From: Rhodonellum psychrophilum GCM71 = DSM 17998
GTDB lineage: Bacteria; Bacteroidota; Bacteroidia; Cytophagales; Cyclobacteriaceae
Length of the DNA: 64,000 nucleotides
Assembly: GCF_000381545.1 (NCBI RefSeq)
Contig: NZ_KB906674.1
Span: forward strand, 1-64,000
Reading direction: 5' to 3'
The number at the start of each line of letters is the position of its first letter. The first letter of the stretch is position 1. Below the pieces are notes generated by a model, which worked only from the letters and a program-made list of their open reading frames with translations, was not told the origin of the DNA and made no database searches. Shown here piece after piece: positions 15,719 to 23,305 of the stretch. Both the position numbers and the translations under genes were made by a program.

Positions 15719-18130
15719 TTATTTGAAGCTTGCAGAAATGCTGGTACCAGACGTTCGGAAGACTTCCTGATTGCCAACCCTTGTTTTTTCCACTTCTTTT
15801 CCGCCGACTTTCCAAACGTTGTATTTCCCCGTCGGGAAAACAAAATCGATTTGCCAATCCCCTTTCGTTTGGTTGATTTGCAACTGGATTTCCCCTTCCA
15901 CTCTCAGGAATGACAAGGTCAGAACATTGTCTCCGATCAATACTTTTTCAATTTTTGCGGAGTCCCAATCCGAAGGCATTTGGGTTGAAATGTGGATAAC
16001 TTTATTGCCTGCATCCGGCTGGATTCCAAAAAACTGAGTCACTATGGGGACCCCAAAGCTGTAGAGATTCCAAGCCTGAGCCATCATTCCATAATCTGGA
16101 GAAACCTCATAAATCGATCCCGGAAGTGCAAATCCAAATGATTTCACCATCATTTGTAGGTAGGCAAGTGCTTGGTCAGGTCTCCCATAATTGTTTTCCG
16201 AAATGGCCTGAACGCCCGTGGGCAAGGTCATGACAGCACCCGTATAAGAGAACACTTTGCTCCCCGTAAAGGAGCCGTCCTCGGATTGGGAGGCCTCGTC
16301 CCGGTCTATTCCGGTCACAAAAACCCCAAAAGGATTGACGAACTTACTGCCCTTGTCAAGTGCCTTGATGGCTTTTTCGGGATCGGCGATTCCCATCTCC
16401 ATCGGTGTATTGACCACCCAGTTGTGAAAGAGCACAAATCCCTGTTTTTTGTTTCTTGGGTATGTGGATAACTTTTTTCGCAAGAGTTTTAATTCCTCCA
16501 CTGCCCAAGGTTTGCCCAAGGTATCTGCACGGATGATCGCGGCATCTACCAAGGGGAATGTTTCCGCTGCAGTCCCGATAAAATCAGCGTAGGAGTTGGC
16601 AGACTCCACCCAAAAATCGGTGTTGATCTTTGCTTTCATCAGGTCAGCGGTCTGTTGATAACTTCTGGCGACCTCTGGTTCCGCCATCAGGAGGGCCATT
16701 TGGGCGGCATCTGCAAAAGCTTTTTGGGTATAGACAGCCACGTCGATCATTTCCGATTCCAATCCGTGGATTTCCATCATGCCATAGCCATCTGGAAAAA
16801 GATTGCCATCCTTGTCGTTTTCTTCCATCAGCCAAACCAGACCTTTTTTTATTGTTGGATAATATTTTTCCAAAAATGCTTTGTCTCCTGTCCATTGGTA
16901 AACATACCAGATCAAGGAGGCAAATTGAGGGGTTTCATTGATGTTTCCGGGATTGAAGACCACTCCATTGGTGCTCACTTCATGTACGATTTTGCCGTTG
17001 TCATTTTCCTGTACGGACAGTTTGTGGATAAGATCAACCGTGGCGTACACCAAGTCTTTCCTCCCTGTGGCAATGGCGCCTTTGAGCGTGTATTCATTGT
17101 CCACGCCAAACCACCAAGGGTAATCGGGCATCCCGGCGCCGAGTCCCCGGCCAACTTCCGGTATATCCCTCACCAGCCATTCTGTATTGTATTTGACCCA
17201 TTCAAAGGTTTTTTCAAGTTCCTTGTCCGGAATGGTGATTTTCGACAAAGAGGCTATTCTGTCGTAGTTTGTTCTTTTGTCCTTCAAAAAGGTTTCGGGA
17301 TGTGTCTTGATCAGGTCAAAGGTTTTTTGCACGTCATCCAAACCGGAGTAAGATCCTGCAATAAAAAATTTAAGGCTTCCTTCCCCGTTTGCCGAAAGCT
17401 CCATTTCATAGCTGAGCTTGGCGGACTTTCCCTTTCCCTGTGGGAAATAATTGCAAAGGGAAGAATCCCCCTGAGAATGGCTGGCCGTCTGGTTGGCACC
17501 AAACAATACATACCATTCATTTCCCTCGTCCTTGCCTCTCCAGGCTTGTCTTTGGTCATCGAAAACCAAGTTATCCACATGGTCAATCATGCCTGCCCGA
17601 TCGCCGAGCCAGACTGGCATCAGGTCAGTATGACCGTCAAATTCAAATACAAAGCTTTTTTTGGACTTATCCACATTTTTAAAAAGGTATTCGATGACCA
17701 ATCCTTGCTTTCCATCTGGGACAAATTGGAACCGTTCTACCTCCAAGCCAGGGACGGAATTCTTGAATTCATGCTTGTTGGCAAAGGGATAGTTGATGAA
17801 TGCACTGGCATTGTCCAAACAAAAGCGATTGCCCTCGATTTCTATGGCGTTGGTGAATCCATCCATGAGTTTGATGGGATGGTTCCAGATCCCTCCCATT
17901 TCACCTTCCACGTGCCAACCCAAATCAGGGAAACTTCCATCCTGATGACCGACCATATACACCCGGTCTCCTGCCGTGACATAGGGGGATGCAAGGTATT
18001 CAGTCTTTCCTGAAAGTCCTTCGACCCCATCCATCATGCTGAAAAGGACGATTTCTGCTGGTTTTTTTTCGCAAGCAAAGACTGCCAACAGCAAAGTGAC
18101 AGTCGTTAGGATTTTGGAAAGGCTTTTCAT
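15719..18130 (-). CDS. Six-hairpin (alpha/alpha)6 glycoside hydrolase lipoprotein
   Basis: The 803-aa protein is read from the ATG at 18130 (MKSLSKILTTVTLLLAVFAC). This gives a lipoprotein signal with lipobox Cys near residue 20; an ORF reading to 18181 would bury the signal. Residues about 300-700 look like an (alpha/alpha)6 barrel of the glycogen-debranching / GH63-GH78-like superfamily (PDYPWWFGVDNEYTLKGAI, YPTIKKGLVWLMEENDKDGN, FPDGYGMMEIHGLESEMIDV). The Asp/Glu pairs in those blocks are candidate catalytic residues. It is followed by the C-terminal beta domain typical of these enzymes. Likely periplasmic or surface-attached oligosaccharide hydrolase; substrate unknown. Five exact DnaA-box 9-mers lie in this gene. 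Confidence 0.75.
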   Translation of the reverse strand: MKSLSKILTTVTLLLAVFACEKKPAEIVLFSMMDGVEGLSGKTEYLASPYVTAGDRVYMVGHQDGSFPDLGWHVEGEMGGIWNHPIKLMDGFTNAIEIEGNRFCLDNASAFINYPFANKHEFKNSVPGLEVERFQFVPDGKQGLVIEYLFKNVDKSKKSFVFEFDGHTDLMPVWLGDRAGMIDHVDNLVFDDQRQAWRGKDEGNEWYVLFGANQTASHSQGDSSLCNYFPQGKGKSAKLSYEMELSANGEGSLKFFIAGSYSGLDDVQKTFDLIKTHPETFLKDKRTNYDRIASLSKITIPDKELEKTFEWVKYNTEWLVRDIPEVGRGLGAGMPDYPWWFGVDNEYTLKGAIATGRKDLVYATVDLIHKLSVQENDNGKIVHEVSTNGVVFNPGNINETPQFASLIWYVYQWTGDKAFLEKYYPTIKKGLVWLMEENDKDGNLFPDGYGMMEIHGLESEMIDVAVYTQKAFADAAQMALLMAEPEVARSYQQTADLMKAKINTDFWVESANSYADFIGTAAETFPLVDAAIIRADTLGKPWAVEELKLLRKKLSTYPRNKKQGFVLFHNWVVNTPMEMGIADPEKAIKALDKGSKFVNPFGVFVTGIDRDEASQSEDGSFTGSKVFSYTGAVMTLPTGVQAISENNYGRPDQALAYLQMMVKSFGFALPGSIYEVSPDYGMMAQAWNLYSFGVPIVTQFFGIQPDAGNKVIHISTQMPSDWDSAKIEKVLIGDNVLTLSFLRVEGEIQLQINQTKGDWQIDFVFPTGKYNVWKVGGKEVEKTRVGNQEVFRTSGTSISASFK

Positions 18131-18432
18131 TGGGAGATTGTTATGAATGGTTATTGAATAAAGGTAGGCGTTTCGGACCACCCCATTTATGAATTTCAGC
18201 TTATTTAACCCGTTTTATACAGTATCAATTCTATTCAGACTAAAATTGCCTAATAAGCAGTCGGTTTTTTGCTGTTTTTGACTTCCCCATCTTGGCGCCA
18301 CGCCTTATATTTCAAATAATCTGATTTTCCTTATGGTTTCCAACCTCCTTGGGAAGCCTAATGCATTTTTTGGTTTTAACGCTTCCTTCGAAGGACTCGC
18401 TGCGGTCGACAAATTCGCAAGCGATCATTTTT
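18131..18432. other. Gene-free stretch with a dispersed repeat copy
   Basis: The 302-bp gap between two minus-strand genes is mostly occupied by repeat copy 2 (about 18240-18375). Near 18395-18425 there is a palindrome CCTTCGAAGG and a GC-rich segment similar to other Bacteroidota intergenic repeats. The promoter of the lipoprotein gene should lie within 18131-18230. Confidence 0.5.
18240..18375 (-). repeat. Dispersed intergenic repeat, copy 2 of 5
   Basis: Read on the minus strand it gives AATGCATTAGGCTTCCCAAG, a GGAAACC..AAGGAAAATCAGA block, ATGGGGAAGTCAAAAACAGC and a CTTATTAGGCAATTT end, collinear with copies 1, 3, 4 and 5. Confidence 0.7.
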
Positions 18433-19368
18433 TTATAAAGCCCCAATTTCGCGCCAAGTGACCAATTTGATGTTGTTTTCTTCAATAAGATTTTTGGCTT
18501 TTTCGCTTGTGAAAAAATCATAGTCAGCCTGCCGCCAGGGCGAATTCCAGTAAGGATGGCGAAGGGTAAGGGCCTGCATTTCTGCATCGTCAAAAGCTAA
18601 ATGGATCAAAAGGGCAGTGATTCCGGGTTGAAGGTTGTTCAACAAGCTTGTGTAATACCCTTCCATTCCTTTCTCATCGTATTCCTGAGGGGATGCGCTT
18701 GCAATTTGGGTAATGATAGGCAAGTTATCCACATCAAATTCAGTGAAAAGGGAAGGATTGGCCTTGATGATGGATTCCACTATTTCTGGTGTGATCATCG
18801 CTGGAATCCCATATTCTTGGCCCAATTTCAGGTAGGAAGCCACATATTCCGGTCTTCCATAAAAAACACAGCCCATATGGGAATCCAAATGGGTGGGTTT
18901 GATGCCGATTTTCAGCGCAGCTTCTATTTGAGCCCTCATTTCCGTTTCCACTTCCTCTGGTGTTGCATTTTGAGAAACCGTGGCACAGTCAAAATGCATG
19001 AAGCCGCTCTCTGAAATCAATCCCGGTACTTTTTCGGCAGATGCCACTGGCCGCCACTTGTAATTGAACCATTCATTGGTCAGGGTAATGTGCACCCCGA
19101 CATCCAAATGGGGAAAATTTTGAATCAACTCCCCGACCTCCGTTGACCAGGCGCAGGGCATCATGATGCTGGTGGAATTGACCATTCCCTCGGTCATAGA
19201 GGCCAAGGTGGCCACATTCTCGGAATGGGCCAAGCCGATGTCATCTGCATGGATGATCAGCAATTTGTCGGTTTTCGAATAGCCTAACTTTTCAGCCAAT
19301 GTTTTTTCTTGGCCGTGGATCGGTAAGGTCAAAAAAATCAGAAAGAGAGCGGGGAGGATTTTCTTCAT
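18433..19368 (-). CDS. ChbG/YdjC-family carbohydrate deacetylase, exported
   Basis: The 311-aa protein starts at the ATG at 19368 (MKKILPALFLIFLTLPIHGQ), giving a clean signal peptide; the longer frame to 19395 adds nine residues ahead of it. The YdjC fold is shown by LLIIHADDIGLAHSEN near the N-terminus (metal-binding Asp pair), LDVGVHITLTNEW with the metal His, and PTHLDSHMGCVF with the second His pair. Family members hydrolyse acetyl groups from N-acetylated sugars such as chitobiose. A periplasmic version next to a glycosidase lipoprotein suggests a small oligosaccharide-processing group, though the two genes are about 300 bp apart. Confidence 0.85.
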   Translation of the reverse strand: MKKILPALFLIFLTLPIHGQEKTLAEKLGYSKTDKLLIIHADDIGLAHSENVATLASMTEGMVNSTSIMMPCAWSTEVGELIQNFPHLDVGVHITLTNEWFNYKWRPVASAEKVPGLISESGFMHFDCATVSQNATPEEVETEMRAQIEAALKIGIKPTHLDSHMGCVFYGRPEYVASYLKLGQEYGIPAMITPEIVESIIKANPSLFTEFDVDNLPIITQIASASPQEYDEKGMEGYYTSLLNNLQPGITALLIHLAFDDAEMQALTLRHPYWNSPWRQADYDFFTSEKAKNLIEENNIKLVTWREIGAL

Positions 19369-19445
19369 CGGGTAGATTGGGTTTAAAGGAGCCATTCGAA
19401 TTGACGGTCGAAATATATCGAAACCGAGAGAATTTCATGTCAAAA

Positions 19446-19484
19446 GGGCTGTCCGCAATTCAGAATTCCAATTGCGGACAGCCC
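19446..19484. terminator. Strong perfect hairpin
   Basis: GGGCTGTCCGCAATT pairs perfectly (15 bp) with AATTGCGGACAGCCC around a 9-base loop, just downstream of the gene ending at 19494. An A-run on the left gives a short T-run on the minus strand, so it likely terminates that gene. Confidence 0.8.
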
Positions 19485-19493
19485 AATTCAATC

Positions 19494-20060
19494 TCAATCA
19501 TTCCATCCCCAAGGGGCATCCGGAGTTTCTATTTCCTTGGTCAAATCAAATTTTACGGAAAAGAAACGATCACTTCCGATTCTTCTTAAATTATAGGTAA
19601 AGGAGGTTTCATCCACCGTGATCCACCAGACATTGTTGGCTGCATAGGGAATCAAATCCGCGGTTTCTTGATCCGCTGGAAAAAACTGGATCCCAGCCAT
19701 TCCTGTATTGGCCGTTCTACCGCCGTACATGGTCACCTTGTCATCGGTCCCGTCTTCGTGTCTGTGGTCATGCTTGAGTAGGATCAAGCCGTCTTCCAGC
19801 GTCAAAACCCAAGTTCTGGATTTGTCTTCGCCAACGAAAAACGGAATCCTGATCACGTTGTCGTCACAGTTTCGCACATGCATGACCAATTTTTTTCCAG
19901 CAAAAGGATCATTGTCCGCTAGTGGTGTTACGACAGTCCCTTCATAAGCCTTTCCACAATGCTGTTTGAGTGTTTCCATAAACATCTGGGAACCTATTTT
20001 TTCCTGTGCAAAAGCAGGTAGTGTAAGGATTGCAAAAAAAAGGAAAATGTAATTTTTCAT
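19494..20060 (-). CDS. Secreted protein of unknown function
   Basis: The 188-aa protein has a signal peptide (about 1-19, cleavage after AFA). The mature part is rich in aromatic and Asp residues with blocks GKAYEGTVVTPLADNDPFAGK and HDHRHEDGTDDKVTMYGG. Cys35 and Cys65 (CGKAYEG, NCDDN) could form a disulphide. It looks like a conserved hypothetical periplasmic protein found in several Bacteroidota, predicted mostly beta. No function is assigned. It is flanked by its own terminator and the next gene lies about 50 bp upstream on the same strand. Confidence 0.7.
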   Translation of the reverse strand: MKNYIFLFFAILTLPAFAQEKIGSQMFMETLKQHCGKAYEGTVVTPLADNDPFAGKKLVMHVRNCDDNVIRIPFFVGEDKSRTWVLTLEDGLILLKHDHRHEDGTDDKVTMYGGRTANTGMAGIQFFPADQETADLIPYAANNVWWITVDETSFTYNLRRIGSDRFFSVKFDLTKEIETPDAPWGWND

Positions 20061-20112
20061 AGGACTATTATAAGTGTGTAAAATTTAATTTTGGGCAATA
20101 TAAATAGGCTTA

Positions 20113-20616
20113 TCAACAAGAGGACCAATAGGAGATTCTTGCCAATTTTTCATCTTCAAATTGAAAAACATAAGCGTCTTTGTTTTCCAACCAAAAAAAC
20201 AATCCTTTTTCCTTGACCACTTCTGGATCCAAGCCAAACAGGTCAATCAATTCTTGTTTATTGGTTTGATTGGAAATGGGGGAGTTTTCATAGACGACAA
20301 CCGCCTTTGGATTCAACAGGAAGTTGAGCTCGCTGAGCATAAATTTTGTTTTTTCATTTCCCGTAAAAGAAATAAAGCCATAATCCAGGGTAGAGATTTG
20401 AGCTTCTGGATTTTTGTTGGCAAGTACACCACATTCCTCTTCAGGTACATAAACCCGAAAGGCTTCTCCCAAAGTCTTTTCGATTTGCTTCTGGGAGCTT
20501 TGGTACTTTAGACCTTGGTAGGTAAGTTTTTTGATGTCTAATTTTTGACTTTGGGCAAAAGCGCTTGACCCTACGAATAGGGAAAAAAGAAGAAATAGGG
20601 AGGCTTTGTTGTACAT
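20113..20616 (-). CDS. Secreted protein of unknown function
   Basis: The 167-aa reading starts at the ATG at 20616 (MYNKASLFLLFSLFVGSSAFA), a complete signal peptide; ATGs at 20646 and 20637 would add residues that do not look like signal. The mature part has KLTYQGLKYQSSQKQIEKTL, resembling proteins with a thresholded EKTLG helix, and ends in Cys (YWSSC), with a second Cys in EEECGV. No known domain is recognised. It may be co-transcribed with the secreted protein downstream. Confidence 0.6.
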   Translation of the reverse strand: MYNKASLFLLFSLFVGSSAFAQSQKLDIKKLTYQGLKYQSSQKQIEKTLGEAFRVYVPEEECGVLANKNPEAQISTLDYGFISFTGNEKTKFMLSELNFLLNPKAVVVYENSPISNQTNKQELIDLFGLDPEVVKEKGLFFWLENKDAYVFQFEDEKLARISYWSSC

Positions 20617-20718
20617 GGAATCGGATTGGGTAGTCATGGATTTCAAACATAACCAAATTATGGATTAAACCCATGGGCTTCATAAACACTTTTCCTCCAC
20701 AAGCTGTTAAAATGTCAA

Positions 20719-22143
20719 ATGAAGCACGATAGAATATTGGTTTGGTTTAGAAATGATCTTAGGGTTCATGATCATGCAGTGTTGTCCACTGCAATAGAAA
20801 AGGGGCTGGAGATTTTTCCTGTTTTTTGTTTCGATCCCCGGATGTTTAGGGAAAGTAAATTAGGGCTCTCCAAAACCGGGGAATTCAGGGCAAAATTCCT
20901 GTTGGAAGCTGTGGATAACCTCAGGGAAAATCTCCGAATCCTAGGCGCTGATCTTGTTGTCTTACAAGGGCTTCCCGAGAAGGAAGTGGTAGATTTAGCC
21001 ATCTCGATCCAGGCCAATGCCATTTTTTTCTCGGAAGAAGTGACCCTTGAGGAAAAACAGGTTGAGGAAGATTTGGAGCAATACGCATGGAAAAACGGGA
21101 TCGCCACGGAATCCTTCTGGCAAAGTACGCTCTACAATGTCCAAGACCTACCTTTTCCCGTTACACAAACTCCTGAAGTATTTACCCATTTCAGAAAAGA
21201 CTGTGAAAAACTTTCTCAAATCAGAAAGACTTTTCCAACCCCCACCAATATTCCCTATCCTGAATTGGAGATCCAAAAAGGAGCACTTCCGGACTTATCC
21301 ACATTTGGATTAAGGGAAATGCCCAAGGACAAAAGAGCGGTTTTGGAATTCAAAGGGGGGGAGGACGAAGCCAAAAAAAGACTTCAGGCCTACTTCTGGG
21401 ACAATGATTGTCTAAAAGTGTACAAGGAAACCCGGAACGGTTTGTTAGGGGCTGATTATAGCAGCAAATTTTCTCCCTGGCTGGCACTGGGCTGCATTTC
21501 TCCAAGGTATATTTTTGAGGAAGTGCTGCGCTATGAGCGGGAAGTGAAAAAAAATCAATCCACGTATTGGCTTGTCTTCGAATTGATTTGGAGGGATTAC
21601 TTCAGGTTTATCTGCAAAAAGCATGGAAGCAAGGTCTTCAAGCTGTCTGGAATCAAAAACCATGTGGATAGCTGGAGTCAAGACGAACAAATCTTTGCTT
21701 CCTGGACAGCGGGCAAAACGGGTATCCCCTTCGTGGATGCCAATATGCGGGAATTGAATCAAACGGGTTTTATGTCCAACCGTGGCCGTCAGATTGTGGC
21801 TAGCTTTCTGGTAAACGATCTAGGCATTAACTGGACCTGGGGAGCAGCTTACTTCGAGCGCATGCTGATCGATTACGATGTGTGCAGCAATTGGGGGAAT
21901 TGGATGTATGTGGCCGGTGTGGGCAATGATCCCAGGGAAAACCGATATTTCAACATCCTCAGACAAGCAACCAATTATGATCCAAAAGGGCGTTACGTCA
22001 GACATTGGATCCCTGAATTGGAAAAGATCGAGGGATTTGATATTCACCAGCCCTTTGAGCTGTCGACCAAAGCATTAAAGCAATTGGGGATCAATCCTGG
22101 TCATACTTATCCACATCCCGTGGTCAAGATTCCTGTGGTCTAA
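20719..22143 (+). CDS. Cryptochrome DASH
   Basis: The 474-aa flavoprotein of the photolyase/cryptochrome family has an N-terminal photolyase alpha/beta domain (ILVWFRNDLRVHDH, 6-19) and a C-terminal FAD-binding helical domain. Characteristic blocks are TRNGLLGADYSSKFSPWLALG (FAD phosphate contacts), WLVFELIWRDYFRF, and the conserved NRGRQIVASFLVNDLGINW and DYDVCSNWGNWMYVAGVGND. These and the length fit the CRY-DASH subfamily, which repairs cyclobutane dimers in single-stranded DNA or senses blue light. It is divergent from the secreted-protein gene across about 100 bp. Confidence 0.93.
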   Translation: MKHDRILVWFRNDLRVHDHAVLSTAIEKGLEIFPVFCFDPRMFRESKLGLSKTGEFRAKFLLEAVDNLRENLRILGADLVVLQGLPEKEVVDLAISIQANAIFFSEEVTLEEKQVEEDLEQYAWKNGIATESFWQSTLYNVQDLPFPVTQTPEVFTHFRKDCEKLSQIRKTFPTPTNIPYPELEIQKGALPDLSTFGLREMPKDKRAVLEFKGGEDEAKKRLQAYFWDNDCLKVYKETRNGLLGADYSSKFSPWLALGCISPRYIFEEVLRYEREVKKNQSTYWLVFELIWRDYFRFICKKHGSKVFKLSGIKNHVDSWSQDEQIFASWTAGKTGIPFVDANMRELNQTGFMSNRGRQIVASFLVNDLGINWTWGAAYFERMLIDYDVCSNWGNWMYVAGVGNDPRENRYFNILRQATNYDPKGRYVRHWIPELEKIEGFDIHQPFELSTKALKQLGINPGHTYPHPVVKIPVV

Positions 22144-22158
22144 GGAGGGGGCTGTGTA

Positions 22159-22455
22159 TCAGGAATTGTATTCGTGAATCTTTTTATTGGGCTTGTATAG
22201 GAGAAAATAATGGATGATCAACATGAACACCAAATACAGAAGTGCCGTGTTTATCTTTTGAATTTGGATCAGATTGTTGAAATCAAACCTGATGATCAAA
22301 AGATAGAATAAAACACCACCAAGCACGTTCAGAGGCAGACTTTTTTTGAAAAAATAAGCCTTGTAGTTTGGGTACAGATTTAACCATTTCTCGGATTTTT
22401 CCTTCGACATCCCGTTATCTTTAAGATTGTATTTAATAAAAAAATTACGCATCAA
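22159..22455 (-). CDS. Small membrane protein of unknown function
   Basis: The 98-aa protein has two predicted membrane helices (about 41-58, NVLGGVLFYLLIIRF, and 68-86, ALLYLVFMLIIHYFLLY), separated by a short loop, with positively charged termini. The start could be either of the first two Met codons or Met16. It is convergent with the cryptochrome gene, 15 bp apart, and only 15 bp downstream of the alpha/beta hydrolase gene, suggesting co-transcription. It is AT-rich compared with its neighbours. Confidence 0.55.
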   Translation of the reverse strand: MMRNFFIKYNLKDNGMSKEKSEKWLNLYPNYKAYFFKKSLPLNVLGGVLFYLLIIRFDFNNLIQIQKINTALLYLVFMLIIHYFLLYKPNKKIHEYNS

Positions 22456-22470
22456 AATATAATTTTAAAC

Positions 22471-23226
22471 TTAGTTTCCCAAAAACTTCCCGACGATTTC
22501 CAAGCATTCAGATTCCGCTTCGAACATACCCATGTGGCCAACTCCTTCCAATTCGTGGTAATGTGTGGCAAATGCTTGGTGTCTGCGGCTGGCTTCTATT
22601 TTGATGGCGCCATCAATTTCCCCTGCGATAAAAAGCTTTTTTCCTGAAAAATGTTGCCAAATGTCTATCCGATCCTTTCTGTCCCGCATGGCGACGATGA
22701 AGGCGAGGATGCCTTTTTTTGAACTCCTTTTTCCTGAAGAGACTAGTTGTGCTATTTGGTCTTCTTGGCTGAGCCGATGCGCTTCCGAGAATAATGGGGG
22801 AACAAAGGCATCCATAAACTTATCCACACCGTATTTTTTGACAAAGGTGATGGTTTTGTTTCTGGTCTGTTTTTTTTCATCCTCATCAGGAAAAGCAGTC
22901 GAATGAAAAAGGCCAATTCCTTTGAGTTCCCCACCCATCAGTTCCGCCATGGCCAATGCGACATAGCCACCCAAGGAATGACCGATGAGGATGGGTTTTT
23001 CGATCTGCTGTTCAGCCATCCATTCCTGCAGCATCACAGCGACCTCTTCAAGGGAAATGTGATCTTGTTCCAAACGGGTCTCCCCAAATCCGGGCAAATC
23101 CGGACAAAAAACCTCAAAATCTTCTGAAAATCGTTCTGCAAAAGTGTTCCACATTTCTTTGGACTCACAGAATCCATGAAGTAATATCAGTGCTGGCCCT
23201 TTCCCTTTTTGGCTAAATTTTATCAT
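22471..23226 (-). CDS. Alpha/beta-fold hydrolase
   Basis: The 251-aa protein is a classical alpha/beta hydrolase: LILLHGFCESKEMW (oxyanion HG motif, 14-27), nucleophile elbow LIGHSLGGYVAL with Ser101-103 region, an Asp in the AGEIDG loop, and catalytic His in GVGHMGMFE near 231. The substrate cannot be predicted; esters or lactones are typical. It follows dxs on the same strand with a hairpin in between, and precedes the small membrane protein. Confidence 0.85.
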   Translation of the reverse strand: MIKFSQKGKGPALILLHGFCESKEMWNTFAERFSEDFEVFCPDLPGFGETRLEQDHISLEEVAVMLQEWMAEQQIEKPILIGHSLGGYVALAMAELMGGELKGIGLFHSTAFPDEDEKKQTRNKTITFVKKYGVDKFMDAFVPPLFSEAHRLSQEDQIAQLVSSGKRSSKKGILAFIVAMRDRKDRIDIWQHFSGKKLFIAGEIDGAIKIEASRRHQAFATHYHELEGVGHMGMFEAESECLEIVGKFLGN

Positions 23227-23241
23227 CCCTGAAAAATAAGA

Positions 23242-23267
23242 AAATCCCAGCAGGAATGCTGGGATTT
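23242..23267 (-). terminator. Hairpin downstream of dxs
   Basis: AAATCCCAGCA pairs with TGCTGGGATTT around a short loop, about 40 bp after the dxs stop. The T-run is short, so it is a probable but not strong terminator. Confidence 0.65.
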
Positions 23268-23305
23268 GAAGTTTTCTTTAAGTTAGGGGAATTAAAAGCA
23301 AGCCA

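Noticed and set aside
16655-18013. Long 452-codon plus-strand ORF opposite the glycosidase gene
   Set aside because: It is antisense to a gene with clear signal peptide and glycosidase motifs, and its product has no domain logic.
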